Assembly: GCA_963771735.1 (NCBI GenBank)
Contig: CAVYUN010000004.1
Location: forward strand, 186,001 to 250,000
Source: 66-474 sp963771735
GTDB taxonomy: Bacteria > Pseudomonadota > Gammaproteobacteria > Xanthomonadales > Rhodanobacteraceae
Reading direction: 5' to 3'
DNA length: 64,000 nucleotides
The translations under genes were made by a program, and so were the position numbers. The notes beneath the pieces were generated by a model, which saw nothing but the letters and a program-made list of their open reading frames with translations, was not told the DNA's origin and made no database searches. Positions 19,498 through 27,784 of this stretch are shown piece by piece (the stretch's first letter is position 1; each line of letters starts with the position of its first letter).

Positions 19498-19622
19498 ACG
19501 TATCGGATTTTCGGGCGTGTCTCCCGCACCGCGGAAGCCGCCACTGGCTGGCGCATCGCGCGCCAGCGAGCCGCGTATGGTAGCCGGTAAGCCTGCGCGC
19601 GCCAAGCTCCCCGGTATCTGCT

Positions 19623-20738
19623 TCAGGCCAGCAGCGGGGTCAGTTTCGCCTTCAGCACTTCGGCGCGCCAGCCTTGCAGAGCTTCCGGCCAGGCGCGCGT
19701 CACTGCGAATTCCTCGATCAGTCGGCGGGGGCAGAGCAGGCCGGCGGGCAGGTCGAGCTCGTCGGCGAGCGACTGGATCAGCGTGCGCATCGCATCGACG
19801 ACGCGCTTGGTTTCGCCTTTTGGAGCGGCGGGCGTGGGCACGAGCGTTTCCAGTTCCTCGGGCGTGGCGGGTGCCTGCAGGATCGTGAGCAGTTCGGCGC
19901 GTTGTGGGCCACGCAGGGCGCGCAGGCCTTTCACCCGTTCGAACAGCTCCTGTGTGTTGGCCGGTGGTTGCTGCGACAGCGACAGGGCGTGCGCGTCGTC
20001 GAGCACCCATGGGCGTGGCTTGTCCAGCTTGCGTGCGGTGTCATCGCGCCACAGCAGGACACGCTTTAGCCGTGCGCGTGCCGCGTCCGGCCAGTCGGCG
20101 GCATTGCGAAAGCCGCGCTGCGGCTGCGGATCGGCCTGACTCGGGTCGCGGTAGGCGCGCTGGACCAGCCGCGCGCAGTCCTCGGCGTGCCATCCGGCGC
20201 GTCCGCGCCGTTCCAGTTCGGCAGCAAGTTGCTCATGCAATGCCGCAAGGTGGGCAACGTCCTGTGCGGCGTATTCGATCTGGCTGGCGGTGAGCGGGCG
20301 TTGCAGCCAATCGGAGCGGGTTTCGTCCTTGGGAATGTCGATGCCGAGCACGTTCGCCACCAGCTTCTGGTAACTGAGGCCCGGACCCATGCCGCACAGC
20401 GCGGCCGCGATCTGGGTATCGAACAATCGCAGCGGCGTATCGTCCAGCAGCGGTGCCAGGGCTTCCATGTCCTCGCCGGCGCTGTGCATCACGCACAGGC
20501 GTTCCGCCACCAGCGCACGCAGGTCCGCGCCGGTGTCAAAGGCCAGGGGATCGATCAACCAGCAACCCCCCGCGCAGGCAGCTTGCACCAATGCGAGCCG
20601 GGGAAAGTAGGTATTGCGACGCATGAACTCGGTATCCAACCCGAGCAGGCCATGCTCCGGGAGCGCCGGCAAGGCGTCCGCATGGTCGATCCAGCCCGGA
20701 TTCAATGAACTGTCGTCGTCCATCGGTTGGTGTTCCAT
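19623..20738 (-). CDS. rnd: Ribonuclease D
   Basis: A 371-residue 3'-5' exoribonuclease with a DEDD-type catalytic domain (GLDTEFMRRNTYFP; LFDTQIAA; DWLQRPLTASQIEYAAQDV) followed by C-terminal HRDC-like helices. It trims 3' ends of tRNA precursors and other stable RNAs in the cytoplasm. The ATG at 20738 is taken; the ATG at 20723 (MDDDSS) is an alternative. The long in-frame extension to 21983 lies under the opposite-strand gene and is not coding. It is divergent from the SUMF1-domain gene and encoded directly upstream of tRNA-Ala. Confidence 0.93.
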   Translation of the reverse strand: MEHQPMDDDSSLNPGWIDHADALPALPEHGLLGLDTEFMRRNTYFPRLALVQAACAGGCWLIDPLAFDTGADLRALVAERLCVMHSAGEDMEALAPLLDDTPLRLFDTQIAAALCGMGPGLSYQKLVANVLGIDIPKDETRSDWLQRPLTASQIEYAAQDVAHLAALHEQLAAELERRGRAGWHAEDCARLVQRAYRDPSQADPQPQRGFRNAADWPDAARARLKRVLLWRDDTARKLDKPRPWVLDDAHALSLSQQPPANTQELFERVKGLRALRGPQRAELLTILQAPATPEELETLVPTPAAPKGETKRVVDAMRTLIQSLADELDLPAGLLCPRRLIEEFAVTRAWPEALQGWRAEVLKAKLTPLLA

Positions 20739-20753
20739 TACGCGTCGGTTTGC

Positions 20754-20774
20754 TATCGTGAACAGCACACGATA
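20754..20774. promoter_or_regulatory. Inverted repeat in the rnd / SUMF1-gene divergent region
   Basis: TATCGTG-AACAGCA-CACGATA, a perfect 7-7-7 inverted repeat between the divergent starts (20738 and 20796). Its spacing suits a dimeric regulator operator, but no regulator can be named. Confidence 0.35.
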
Positions 20775-20795
20775 ACAGCCAGCGCCCGCGTCCGC

Positions 20796-22721
20796 ATGCC
20801 CCAGCCGCAGTCCCTGAACCGTCAACACGCGATCGGTGGCGCGATTGGCGTGGCCGTGTTGGTGTTCGCGCTGGTCTACCGGTTTTTTCCGGAAGCGCTC
20901 AAGGTCGAACCGGCGATGCTGAAATCGCATTCGGCCGCCGTGTCCAGCGCGCCAGTGGTGGCCGGAGTGGCGCCGCGCAAACTGACACCGGCCGAGTCCG
21001 AACTCGATGCAGGGCCGCCGATTTCCCTGGCGCCCGCCGCGGTGATCGCGGCCCGCGCGCGGCAAGGCGCATTCGGCACCCACGAGGGGAAGGGCAAGAT
21101 CGCGGACTTGCTGACCCAGGCCGGCAAGTCCGCGCGTGCCGGCAACCTGGTCGGTCCGGCCAAGGACAGCGCGCTGTCGCTGGTGTTGCGGGCGGTGCAA
21201 CAGGCGCCGGATGATCCGCACGTCAAAACCGCAGTGTCGCTTCTGCACGCGCGGCTGATCGCGAATGCGCAGCAATCGCTCGCGAGTGGCGATGCCGATA
21301 CCGCGCGTACCTACCTGGATGCGCTGAAGCAACTGCCCGGAACACGCGAGGATCTGGCCGCGCTGGCCGCGCGTGTCGATGCCGCCGACAGGGTCCAGCC
21401 GTTGCTGGAGCAGGCCAGCGAGCTGGTGCAGCAGGGCAAGCTGGAGGGCAAGGGTGGCGACACCGCGCTCGCGGTCTACCGCAAGGTGCTTGCGCTCGAT
21501 CCTGAAAACAGCGTGGCGCGCGAGGGCTTGCAGCGCGTACAGCATGCAGCGCTGGATCGCGCACTCAGCGCGGCAGCACAGAATGATGATGCCAAGGCCG
21601 ACGCGGCCTTGGCGGATGCCGCGGCGATCCTGCCGTCCTCGTCCGCGCTTGCGGATACCCGTGCGCGCATCGAGGCGATGCGCAGCGGCCGCGCCGACAA
21701 CCTGATGGCGCAGGCGGAATCGGCCTTCGATTCCGGCGATATGGATCTCGCGCAGCGCATCGCAGCACAAGCCGCTGCACTCGGCGCGTCCACGGATGCC
21801 TTCCTTGCCAAGCTCAAGAATGCCCGTGAATACGCGAATTATCACCCGGGCCAGGTATTCGCAGATCGTTTTCTCGATATCGTCGGGCAGGCCCCTGCGC
21901 TGGTCGTGATCCCGCGTGGCAGTTTCGAAATGGGGGCGCCCGAGCGCAGCCGCGCCCAGGCGGGCGCCGAGCAACCGCAACACGAAGTGAACATCGCCAG
22001 GGGATTCGCGATGGCGCGGGCGGAAGTCACGGTTGCCGAATTCGGCGCATTCGTGCGCCAGTCCGGTTACGTGCCGGATTCCGATCGACTAGGTGGCGCC
22101 TCCGTGTATGACGAGGCCAATGGTCGCATGCAGATGCGTTCGGGCGCAGACTGGCGCGACAATTACGCCGGCCAGCGCGCGCAGGACAATGACCCGGTCG
22201 TCAATGTGTCCTGGAACGATGCCAAGGCGTACGCCGACTGGCTCTCGAAACGCACGGGCCAGCACTACCGCTTGCCCACCGAGGCCGAATACGAATACGC
22301 CGAGCGCGCCGGCACGACCACGCCATATTGGTGGGGCACCGGGACGCCCACTCGCAAGGTCGAAAACCTCACCGGCAGCGAGGACCGTTCACCCGCGCAT
22401 CGCAGCTGGGCGAACGCCTTCCGGAACTACAACGACGGTTACTGGGGTCCGGCACCAGTGATGAGTTTCCTGCCCAATCCGTTCGGCCTGTACGACATCA
22501 GCGGCAACGTGTCCGAATGGGTTGCCGATTGCTGGCACGACAACTACGTGCGGGCGCCGACGGACGGCAGTGCATGGGTCAATCCGGGTTGCGACGAACG
22601 CGTGATCCGTGGCGGTTCCTGGGGCAGCGCGCCGGACCAGGATCGTTCCGCGTTCCGGTTGGGTGCGGCGGCCGATTCGCGCAGCGGACGGGTCGGTTTT
22701 CGCGTGGTCAGGGATCTGTGA
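20796..22721 (+). CDS. Membrane-anchored protein with helical repeats and a C-terminal SUMF1/FGE-sulfatase fold domain
   Basis: A 641-residue protein. An N-terminal helix (AIGGAIGVAVLVFALVY) anchors it in the inner membrane. Residues about 70-360 are Ala-rich helices resembling TPR-type repeats. From about 375 lies a SUMF1/formylglycine-generating-fold domain: IPRGSFEMGAPE, YRLPTEAEYEYAERAG, GLYDISGNVSEWV and VIRGGSWGS. The active-site cysteine pair of true formylglycine-generating enzymes is not seen around the RGGSW segment (followed by GSAPDQDRSAFRLG), so sulfatase activation is unlikely; binding or signalling is more probable. The ATG at 20796 is taken; upstream frame runs into rnd. Confidence 0.8.
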   Translation: MPQPQSLNRQHAIGGAIGVAVLVFALVYRFFPEALKVEPAMLKSHSAAVSSAPVVAGVAPRKLTPAESELDAGPPISLAPAAVIAARARQGAFGTHEGKGKIADLLTQAGKSARAGNLVGPAKDSALSLVLRAVQQAPDDPHVKTAVSLLHARLIANAQQSLASGDADTARTYLDALKQLPGTREDLAALAARVDAADRVQPLLEQASELVQQGKLEGKGGDTALAVYRKVLALDPENSVAREGLQRVQHAALDRALSAAAQNDDAKADAALADAAAILPSSSALADTRARIEAMRSGRADNLMAQAESAFDSGDMDLAQRIAAQAAALGASTDAFLAKLKNAREYANYHPGQVFADRFLDIVGQAPALVVIPRGSFEMGAPERSRAQAGAEQPQHEVNIARGFAMARAEVTVAEFGAFVRQSGYVPDSDRLGGASVYDEANGRMQMRSGADWRDNYAGQRAQDNDPVVNVSWNDAKAYADWLSKRTGQHYRLPTEAEYEYAERAGTTTPYWWGTGTPTRKVENLTGSEDRSPAHRSWANAFRNYNDGYWGPAPVMSFLPNPFGLYDISGNVSEWVADCWHDNYVRAPTDGSAWVNPGCDERVIRGGSWGSAPDQDRSAFRLGAAADSRSGRVGFRVVRDL

Positions 22722-22804
22722 GGAAGGGATCCAGCGACCAACCGCGTCGGCAATTTGCATGCATCGTGGCTGGCCGTGCAAGGATTCCTTCCCTTGCTGC
22801 GGTA

Positions 22805-23584
22805 TCAGACGGATGCGGCAAGTGCATCGCGAAATGCCGGGAGATAGCCGGCACCGAACAGGTTGACGTGGTTGAGCAAGTGATAGAGGTTGTAGAGTGG
22901 CGCGCGTTCGCGCCAGTCGTCGCGTAATGGCGCATGCTCCGCGTAGGCGTCGAAAAACGCTGCTGGTGGCGAACCGAACAGGATCAGCATCGCGAGTTCT
23001 GCTTCGGCCCAGCCGTGGTGCACCGCACCGGCGTCGATCAGCGCGGGCGATCCATCGGCGCAAACGTGCAGGTTGCCCGACCACAAGTCGCCGTGCAGCA
23101 GCACCGGCGGCATGCCAGGGACGCGTTTGCGCAACTGTGCGCACAGTCGCTCGATGGCGGCAGCATCGCGTGCGTCGATCAAGTCGCCGTCACGGGCGCG
23201 GCGTGCCTGCGGCAGCAGGCGGCGTTCGGCAAAGAAGCACCAGCCATCGGCATGCGGGGTGTTGTCCTGCGGCGAATCGCCGCAATAGCCGGCATGCTCG
23301 AAACCGAAACTCGCACTCTTTATGGAGTGCTGTTTAGCGAGTCCGGTGCCTGCCCGCCACCAGTAATCCGCTGCGCGCTCACCATCGCCCAAGTCTTCCA
23401 GCACGATGCGATGCGTATCCACCGCATGCACTGCAGGCACGCGCAGCGCGAGGGCATCGCGCAGGGCCTCCAGGCCATGTGCCTCGGCCGCGAAGAAATC
23501 GGATGGTGCATCGGGCCCGGTTTTGACGATCACGCGCCTGCCATCGGCCAGCAGGTCTCGTCGAAGCGTGGCAGCGGCATTCAT
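22805..23584 (-). CDS. Fructosamine kinase-family protein
   Basis: A 259-residue kinase-fold protein of the fructosamine-3-kinase/aminoglycoside phosphotransferase superfamily. The catalytic loop reads LLHGDLWSGNLH and is followed by LIDAGAVHHG, occupying the metal-binding Asp segment, then AEAELAML, the arrangement found in FN3K-like proteins. An N-terminal VIVKTG strand supplies the ATP-binding lysine. Bacterial members repair glycated amines; the substrate here is unproven. Compared with longer FN3K members the N-terminus is slightly short, beginning at MNAAATLRRDL. It stands alone, 68 bp downstream of tRNA-Leu on the same strand. Confidence 0.82.
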   Translation of the reverse strand: MNAAATLRRDLLADGRRVIVKTGPDAPSDFFAAEAHGLEALRDALALRVPAVHAVDTHRIVLEDLGDGERAADYWWRAGTGLAKQHSIKSASFGFEHAGYCGDSPQDNTPHADGWCFFAERRLLPQARRARDGDLIDARDAAAIERLCAQLRKRVPGMPPVLLHGDLWSGNLHVCADGSPALIDAGAVHHGWAEAELAMLILFGSPPAAFFDAYAEHAPLRDDWRERAPLYNLYHLLNHVNLFGAGYLPAFRDALAASV

Positions 23585-23652
23585 CTGGCCGCGATCTTCG
23601 CCAAGTTTCGGAGGTGCGATGCGATGGGTCGGGACACCCTGAAGCAGTCACT

Positions 23653-23739
23653 TGGTGCCGAAGGTGGGACTCGAACCCACACGCTTTTAAGGGCGGCGGA
23701 TTTTGAGTCCGCTGCGTCTACCGATTCCGCCACTTCGGC
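23653..23739 (-). tRNA. tRNA-Leu (anticodon CAA)
   Basis: An 87-nt class II tRNA: acceptor GCCGAAG/CTTCGGC, discriminator A, encoded CCA, anticodon stem GCGGA/TCCGC with loop CTCAAAA (anticodon CAA), and a long variable arm (CGCCCTTAAAAGCG). T loop TTCGAGT is present. Confidence 0.96.
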
Positions 23740-23764
23740 ACGCGGATCGCGAAGTATACGGGTC

Positions 23765-24343
23765 TCAGTGCGTGTTGTCTTGTGGAAGCGTGCGTTCGCC
23801 ACGTGCATACCAGCCGTCTTCGGCGGGTTCGAAGACCGCGCAGCTGGTCATTCGATCCTGGTAGACATGCAAGCTGACCGAAACGGCGTCGGAGCTCGGA
23901 TTGCGGATGGTGTGGTACTCGTGTGGCGGGATCAGGCTGCCTGCCGAGCCGGGACCGGCCTGGATCGCGCCGGCGGTGCGGAAACGGTAGCGGCGCGCGT
24001 CGTGTTCCAAAAGTTCGTACTGCACCACTTCCAGTTCGCCGCGCCAGACGCCTTCCACGCACCACATGCCGGCATGGTCGTGGATCGGCGTTCCCTGGCC
24101 GGGTCCCCAGGTCATGGCCACTACCGAGTAGCCGTGCCGGTCGCTGCGATAGAGCTCGCGACGCGCGTAGTGGTCCGTGCAGGTCTCGAACACACAGGCG
24201 GGCAATTCGACGTCGCTGCAGCGGATCATGCGGCAGAGGCCGTCGCGCAGGGCGCGTGTCAAATCCTCGGTGCCTTGCAGCGCAACTGCGGCATCGAGGG
24301 TGTCGATCAGTTTGCTGCGACCTGGGAAATCAATGGCAAGCAT
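23765..24343 (-). CDS. Cysteine dioxygenase-family cupin (thiol dioxygenase)
   Basis: A 192-residue single-domain cupin. The iron-binding pattern is visible as PIHDHAGMWCVEGVWRGELE (two His), with the third His in PHEYHTIRN. The Cys in GMWC lies where mammalian cysteine dioxygenase has its Tyr-crosslinked Cys. The protein probably oxidises cysteine or a related thiol such as 3-mercaptopropionate to a sulfinate. It lies directly downstream of metX on the same strand (38-bp gap), so synthesis and catabolism of sulfur amino acids may be co-transcribed. Cysteine versus 3-mercaptopropionate specificity cannot be settled by eye. Confidence 0.83.
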   Translation of the reverse strand: MLAIDFPGRSKLIDTLDAAVALQGTEDLTRALRDGLCRMIRCSDVELPACVFETCTDHYARRELYRSDRHGYSVVAMTWGPGQGTPIHDHAGMWCVEGVWRGELEVVQYELLEHDARRYRFRTAGAIQAGPGSAGSLIPPHEYHTIRNPSSDAVSVSLHVYQDRMTSCAVFEPAEDGWYARGERTLPQDNTH

Positions 24344-24381
24344 GGCGTTTCACTTCGGCACCCGGGCATTCTAGCAGCGCG

Positions 24382-25497
24382 TCACAGGGTCGCCATGAAG
24401 GCGCCGATGGCCGCGCCGAAGCGACCGGTATCGACCAGGAAGGCATCGTGGCCCTGCGGGGAATCCAGGCCAACGAAGGTGGTGTCGGTGCCGGTGGCGC
24501 GCAGGTCTTCGGCGAGTTGTTCCTGCTGTTCCAGCGGGAACAGGATGTCGGTTTCGACGCCGATCACCAGCGTGCGCTCCAGTTTCATCTTGGCCAGCGC
24601 GTTGCGCACCGAGGTGGCGGGATCGGGCGTGCCGCCGTATTCGGCGAGGTCGAACCAGTCCGAGGCACGCGAAAGGTACAGGTAGCAGTTCGGATCGAAT
24701 GCGCGGGTGAAACGGCGCGCATGCGCATTGAGGTAGGACTCGATTTCGAATTCCGCGCCGAATGGATCGTCTTCGCGTTGGCCCGGGTCGAGGCGGATGC
24801 GGCCGAAGCGGCCGCTCCATTCCAGCGCCGAGCGGTAGGTGATCACGCCCAGTTTGCGTGCGATGTTCATGCCCGCTTCCGGATAATGCGCGTCGTCGTA
24901 GCGGCCTTCGTTCCAGTTGGGGTCCAGCCGGATCGCCTCGCGCTGCAATGAACGAATCGCGATCGCGAACGGTTGCGCGCGCGGCGCCGTGCACACGCTG
25001 ACATGCGCACGTGCGAACCCAGGGTGAAGGGCAAGGCAGCCGAGTGCGGCCATGCCACCCATCGAGCAGCCGACCAGCGCGGCGAGGCGCTCGATGCCGA
25101 GGCCGCGTGCCAGCTCAAACCCGGCGTCGCCAACGTCTTCGAGCGCCAGTTCGGGAAAGTCGAGGCGCCACGGCTTGCCGGTGGCGGGGTTGATCGAGGC
25201 GGGTCCGCTCGAGCCCTTGCAGCTGCCCAACGAGTTCATGCAGATCACGAACCAGCGATCGGTATCGATGGCCTTGCCCGGCCCGACGATGTCTTCCCAC
25301 CAGCCCGGCGTCGCGTCGGCCGCGTTACTGGCCGCGTGTGCGCTCGGCGAGAGGCCAGTCATGATCAATACCGCGTTGCCGCGCGCGGCATTCAGAGTGC
25401 CCCAGGTTTCGTATGCGACCTGCGCACCATGCAGCTCGCCGCCGCGCTTCATGCGGAAGGGCGAGGGCAGGTCGAAATACTGGCGGGCGTCGGCCAT
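24382..25497 (-). CDS. metX: MetX-family O-acyltransferase (homoserine or serine O-succinyl/acetyltransferase)
   Basis: A 371-residue alpha/beta-hydrolase-fold acyltransferase. The nucleophile elbow is VGCSMGGM, with family motifs SPSAHA, NSLGSCKGSSGP and SPQGHDAFL carrying the catalytic His. MetX proteins activate homoserine for methionine synthesis. In Xanthomonas and Lysobacter, related proteins have been reported as serine O-succinyltransferases for cysteine synthesis, so the annotated substrate is uncertain. The ATG at 25497 gives MADARQYFDLPSPF, the usual start position; a longer frame to 25563 lacks support. The neighbouring thiol dioxygenase gene is consistent with a sulfur amino acid role. 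Confidence 0.88.
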   Translation of the reverse strand: MADARQYFDLPSPFRMKRGGELHGAQVAYETWGTLNAARGNAVLIMTGLSPSAHAASNAADATPGWWEDIVGPGKAIDTDRWFVICMNSLGSCKGSSGPASINPATGKPWRLDFPELALEDVGDAGFELARGLGIERLAALVGCSMGGMAALGCLALHPGFARAHVSVCTAPRAQPFAIAIRSLQREAIRLDPNWNEGRYDDAHYPEAGMNIARKLGVITYRSALEWSGRFGRIRLDPGQREDDPFGAEFEIESYLNAHARRFTRAFDPNCYLYLSRASDWFDLAEYGGTPDPATSVRNALAKMKLERTLVIGVETDILFPLEQQEQLAEDLRATGTDTTFVGLDSPQGHDAFLVDTGRFGAAIGAFMATL

Positions 25498-25563
25498 GGT
25501 GATTCTTGCGCAAGCGGAATCGGCGAGGGTAACGAATGCTCGGCGTATGGCCAAGTGATGCAT

Positions 25564-25707
25564 CGGCCCGCAAGCGGTTTTTGCGAGCGGGGACGCCGAA
25601 GCGTCATCCCGGCGCAGGCGGGGATCAAGTCAACTATCGGCCCGCCAGCGGGCCTGGGTGGGCGGCCGTGCAGAAGCGTCATCCCCGCGCGGATCGGAGC
25701 GGAGAAA
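25564..25707. repeat. Intergenic region with GTCATCCC-type repeat elements
   Basis: The gap between ccmI and metX holds two related segments, GCGTCATCCCGGCGCAGGCG at 25601-25620 and GCGTCATCCCCGCGCGGATC at 25676-25695, and two CGGCCCGC(A/C)AGCGG segments at 25563 and 25639. The GTCATCCC(G/C)GCGCAGGCGGG form resembles short dispersed repeats common in Xanthomonadales and other proteobacteria. The second CGGCCCGC segment is a GCCCGC-TG-GCGGGC-like hairpin on either strand. Confidence 0.45.
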
Positions 25708-25710
25708 TTC

Positions 25711-26790
25711 TCAATCCACCTTGTCGATCGTGAGGACGACGGGCGTGTGCGAGTCGCTCGCCACTTCCACGGGGGCGGATTCCAGATCGCCGGCCCGCGG
25801 CATCGCGTCACCGGTCCTGCTGGTGTGTGCGGCCACTTTCACCCTCGCATAATTCGAGAGCCTGAGCTTCGGCGTCATCGCCATCGCATCGGTCAGCGTG
25901 ACCGTCGCCGGAAGTGCCGAAGCCTTCAGACGCGCAACGGCGAGCGGCATCGGCGGACCGTCCAGCGCGCGCGCGAACACGAATACGGTATCGCCGGGGC
26001 TCATCCTGCCCGCAAGCTTCGGGTCGAGCTTCACGGTAATCTCGAGCGCGACATTCTGGTCGGCCGTTGCAGTCGTTGCGGTCGATGGCGATGCCGGCAC
26101 CGAATTGGCCGGGGGCGGCATAGTATCTTGCGTGCCACCGGCACGCGCCTGGGCTTCCACCAGTTCCTGCTGCACGGTTGCGGCAACCTTGGAACCGGGT
26201 TGCAGCAGCGGCAGCAGGGTTTTCCATTGCGTTGTCGCGCCAGCGTAATCCTTGCGCTGGAAATCGCTGATGCCAAGCAGCCACAACGCACGCTGGTGGC
26301 TCGGGTCGACCTGCAAGGCATGTTGCAGCTTGGCGCGCGAGGCGTCGTCGATCAGGTGGGCGGGGCTGCTGGCCGCCCTGGCCTCCACCCAAGCGACCAT
26401 TGCGTCGGGATCGTCTGGCTTGAGTTGCAGCAAGTGGTTCAGTGCGTCCAGTGCCTGTTCCGGTTGGTCGAGCGCGGAATATGCCTGGGCCAGCAGCGCC
26501 CAGGCCTGTGCATCATCGGGCTTGCGCGCGACGCTCTCGCGCAGTTGCCGGGTGGCTTCGGCGAGCGTGGCCTGGTTGTCGGGGGGGGCGGTCACCAGCG
26601 CCTGTGGCGTGCCGATCAACAGATAGATGCCCAGAACCAACGGGGGCGTCACCAGTGCCAACGCAAGCGCCAGCAGGAACGGCGTACGTGGATGGCCGCG
26701 CCGGCGTGCGCTGCGCAGCATAGGCACCAGCACGCAGGCGAGGGCGGCCACCACCATGATGGCGGCGATGACGAGAAAACGAATGGTCAC
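25711..26790 (-). CDS. ccmI: Cytochrome c maturation protein CcmI (TPR apocytochrome chaperone)
   Basis: A 359-residue protein with two N-terminal membrane helices (VTIRFLVIAAIMVVAALACVLV and FLLALALALVTPPLVLGIYLL), a periplasmic TPR region (DDAQAWALLAQAYSALDQPEQALDALNHLLQLKPDD begins it) and a C-terminal beta domain after a Pro/Thr linker. CcmI presents apocytochrome c to the haem lyase CcmF/H. The start is GTG at 26790, overlapping the ccmH stop (GTGA). Last gene of the ccm run. Confidence 0.9.
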   Translation of the reverse strand: MTIRFLVIAAIMVVAALACVLVPMLRSARRRGHPRTPFLLALALALVTPPLVLGIYLLIGTPQALVTAPPDNQATLAEATRQLRESVARKPDDAQAWALLAQAYSALDQPEQALDALNHLLQLKPDDPDAMVAWVEARAASSPAHLIDDASRAKLQHALQVDPSHQRALWLLGISDFQRKDYAGATTQWKTLLPLLQPGSKVAATVQQELVEAQARAGGTQDTMPPPANSVPASPSTATTATADQNVALEITVKLDPKLAGRMSPGDTVFVFARALDGPPMPLAVARLKASALPATVTLTDAMAMTPKLRLSNYARVKVAAHTSRTGDAMPRAGDLESAPVEVASDSHTPVVLTIDKVD

Positions 26791-27221
26791 CAGTCCTCTC
26801 CGCTGTCTTCGGGGATGGCGGCGGCGGGGCGCGTGCGTCGGCGCAGCAGCACGATCACGACGATGCCGCCAGCCAGCAGGATCACGGGTGTGCCGAACCA
26901 CAGCGCGAGGGTGCTGGGCGCGAGCGGCGGGTCGTACAGGATGAACGTGGAATAGCGCGCGACCAGCCAGGCCTTGATCTCCCGGTCGCTCTTGCCCTGC
27001 TGCATCATGTCGAAGATCTGACTGCGCAACTGCTTGGCGAAATCGGCGTTCGAGGACAACAGGCTCTCGTCCTGGCAGACCATGCAACGGAGCTCACCCG
27101 TCAGGTGCTGGAAGCGTTCGCGCTGGGCGGCGTTGCGGAACGGCAGTGGGTCGATCGCGAATGCGGCGACGCTCAGCGCCAATGCGATGGTCATGACCGC
27201 GATGGCAAGCAGGCGTTTCAT
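26787..27221 (-). CDS. ccmH: Cytochrome c maturation protein CcmH (thiol oxidoreductase)
   Basis: A 144-residue protein with a signal peptide (LLAIAVMTIALALSVAAFA), the CcmH signature LRCMVCQDESLLSSNAD containing the redox Cys pair, and a C-terminal membrane helix (LWFGTPVILLAGGIVVIVLL). It reduces the apocytochrome haem-binding cysteines together with CcmG. The ATG at 27221 overlaps the ccmG stop (ATGA); the longer open frame upstream lies within ccmG. Confidence 0.94.
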   Translation of the reverse strand: MKRLLAIAVMTIALALSVAAFAIDPLPFRNAAQRERFQHLTGELRCMVCQDESLLSSNADFAKQLRSQIFDMMQQGKSDREIKAWLVARYSTFILYDPPLAPSTLALWFGTPVILLAGGIVVIVLLRRRTRPAAAIPEDSGEDW

Positions 27222-27784
27222 GTGCCCTGCTGCTCCAGCGCACGGATCTTCGGTTCCAGTTCCGTCGCGATCACGTCCGGCGTCAACGGCCCGATGTGCT
27301 TGTAGCGGATGATGCCCCTGGCGTCGATCAAATAGGTCTCGGGTGCGCCGTACACGCCGAAGTTGATCGCGGTGTCGCCCGACCGGTCCACGATCACCTC
27401 GTGATAAGGATCGCCATGGCGCTGCAGCCAGGCGCGCGCGTCCTGCGGCGCATCCTTGTAGTCGTAGCCGATCAGAGGGATGCCGAAGCGGTCGCGGTAC
27501 GCCAACAGGGTCGGGTGCTCGTCGGCGCAGGCGAAACACCAGCTCGCGAACACGTTCAGCAGGTAGGGTTTGCCGAGCAGGTCGGCCTTGGTCACGAATT
27601 GCGTTGGATGGTCGAGTCGCGGCAACCGGAACACTGGCGCCGGCTTGTTGATCAGCGGGCTCGGCACGAAGCTGGCATCGTGGTGCTGGTTCCAGGCCAG
27701 ACCGATCACGAAGAACGCCAGCAGTGCCGCAAACACGATCAGCGGCACGAAACGCGCGGCGGGTTTGCGCACGGTCTCGTTCAC
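27218..27784 (-). CDS. ccmG: Thiol:disulfide interchange protein CcmG/DsbE
   Basis: A 188-residue membrane-anchored thioredoxin-fold protein. An N-terminal helix (FVPLIVFAALLAFFVIGLAW) precedes the redox motif WCFAC in FASWCFACADEHP, and the cis-Pro loop is GAPETYLID. It keeps apocytochrome c cysteines reduced for haem attachment. Its GTG start at 27784 overlaps the ccmF TGA as GTGA, mirroring the ccmH-ccmI junction. Confidence 0.94.
   Translation of the reverse strand: MNETVRKPAARFVPLIVFAALLAFFVIGLAWNQHHDASFVPSPLINKPAPVFRLPRLDHPTQFVTKADLLGKPYLLNVFASWCFACADEHPTLLAYRDRFGIPLIGYDYKDAPQDARAWLQRHGDPYHEVIVDRSGDTAINFGVYGAPETYLIDARGIIRYKHIGPLTPDVIATELEPKIRALEQQGT

Noticed and set aside
19623..21983. 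A 786-codon minus-strand gene extending rnd upstream
   Set aside because: The extra 415 codons lie antisense to the SUMF1-domain gene and show no domain; RNase D starts at 20738.
20796..22721. Sulfatase-activating formylglycine-generating enzyme
   Set aside because: The paired active-site cysteines are not seen, and no sulfatase gene is close by.
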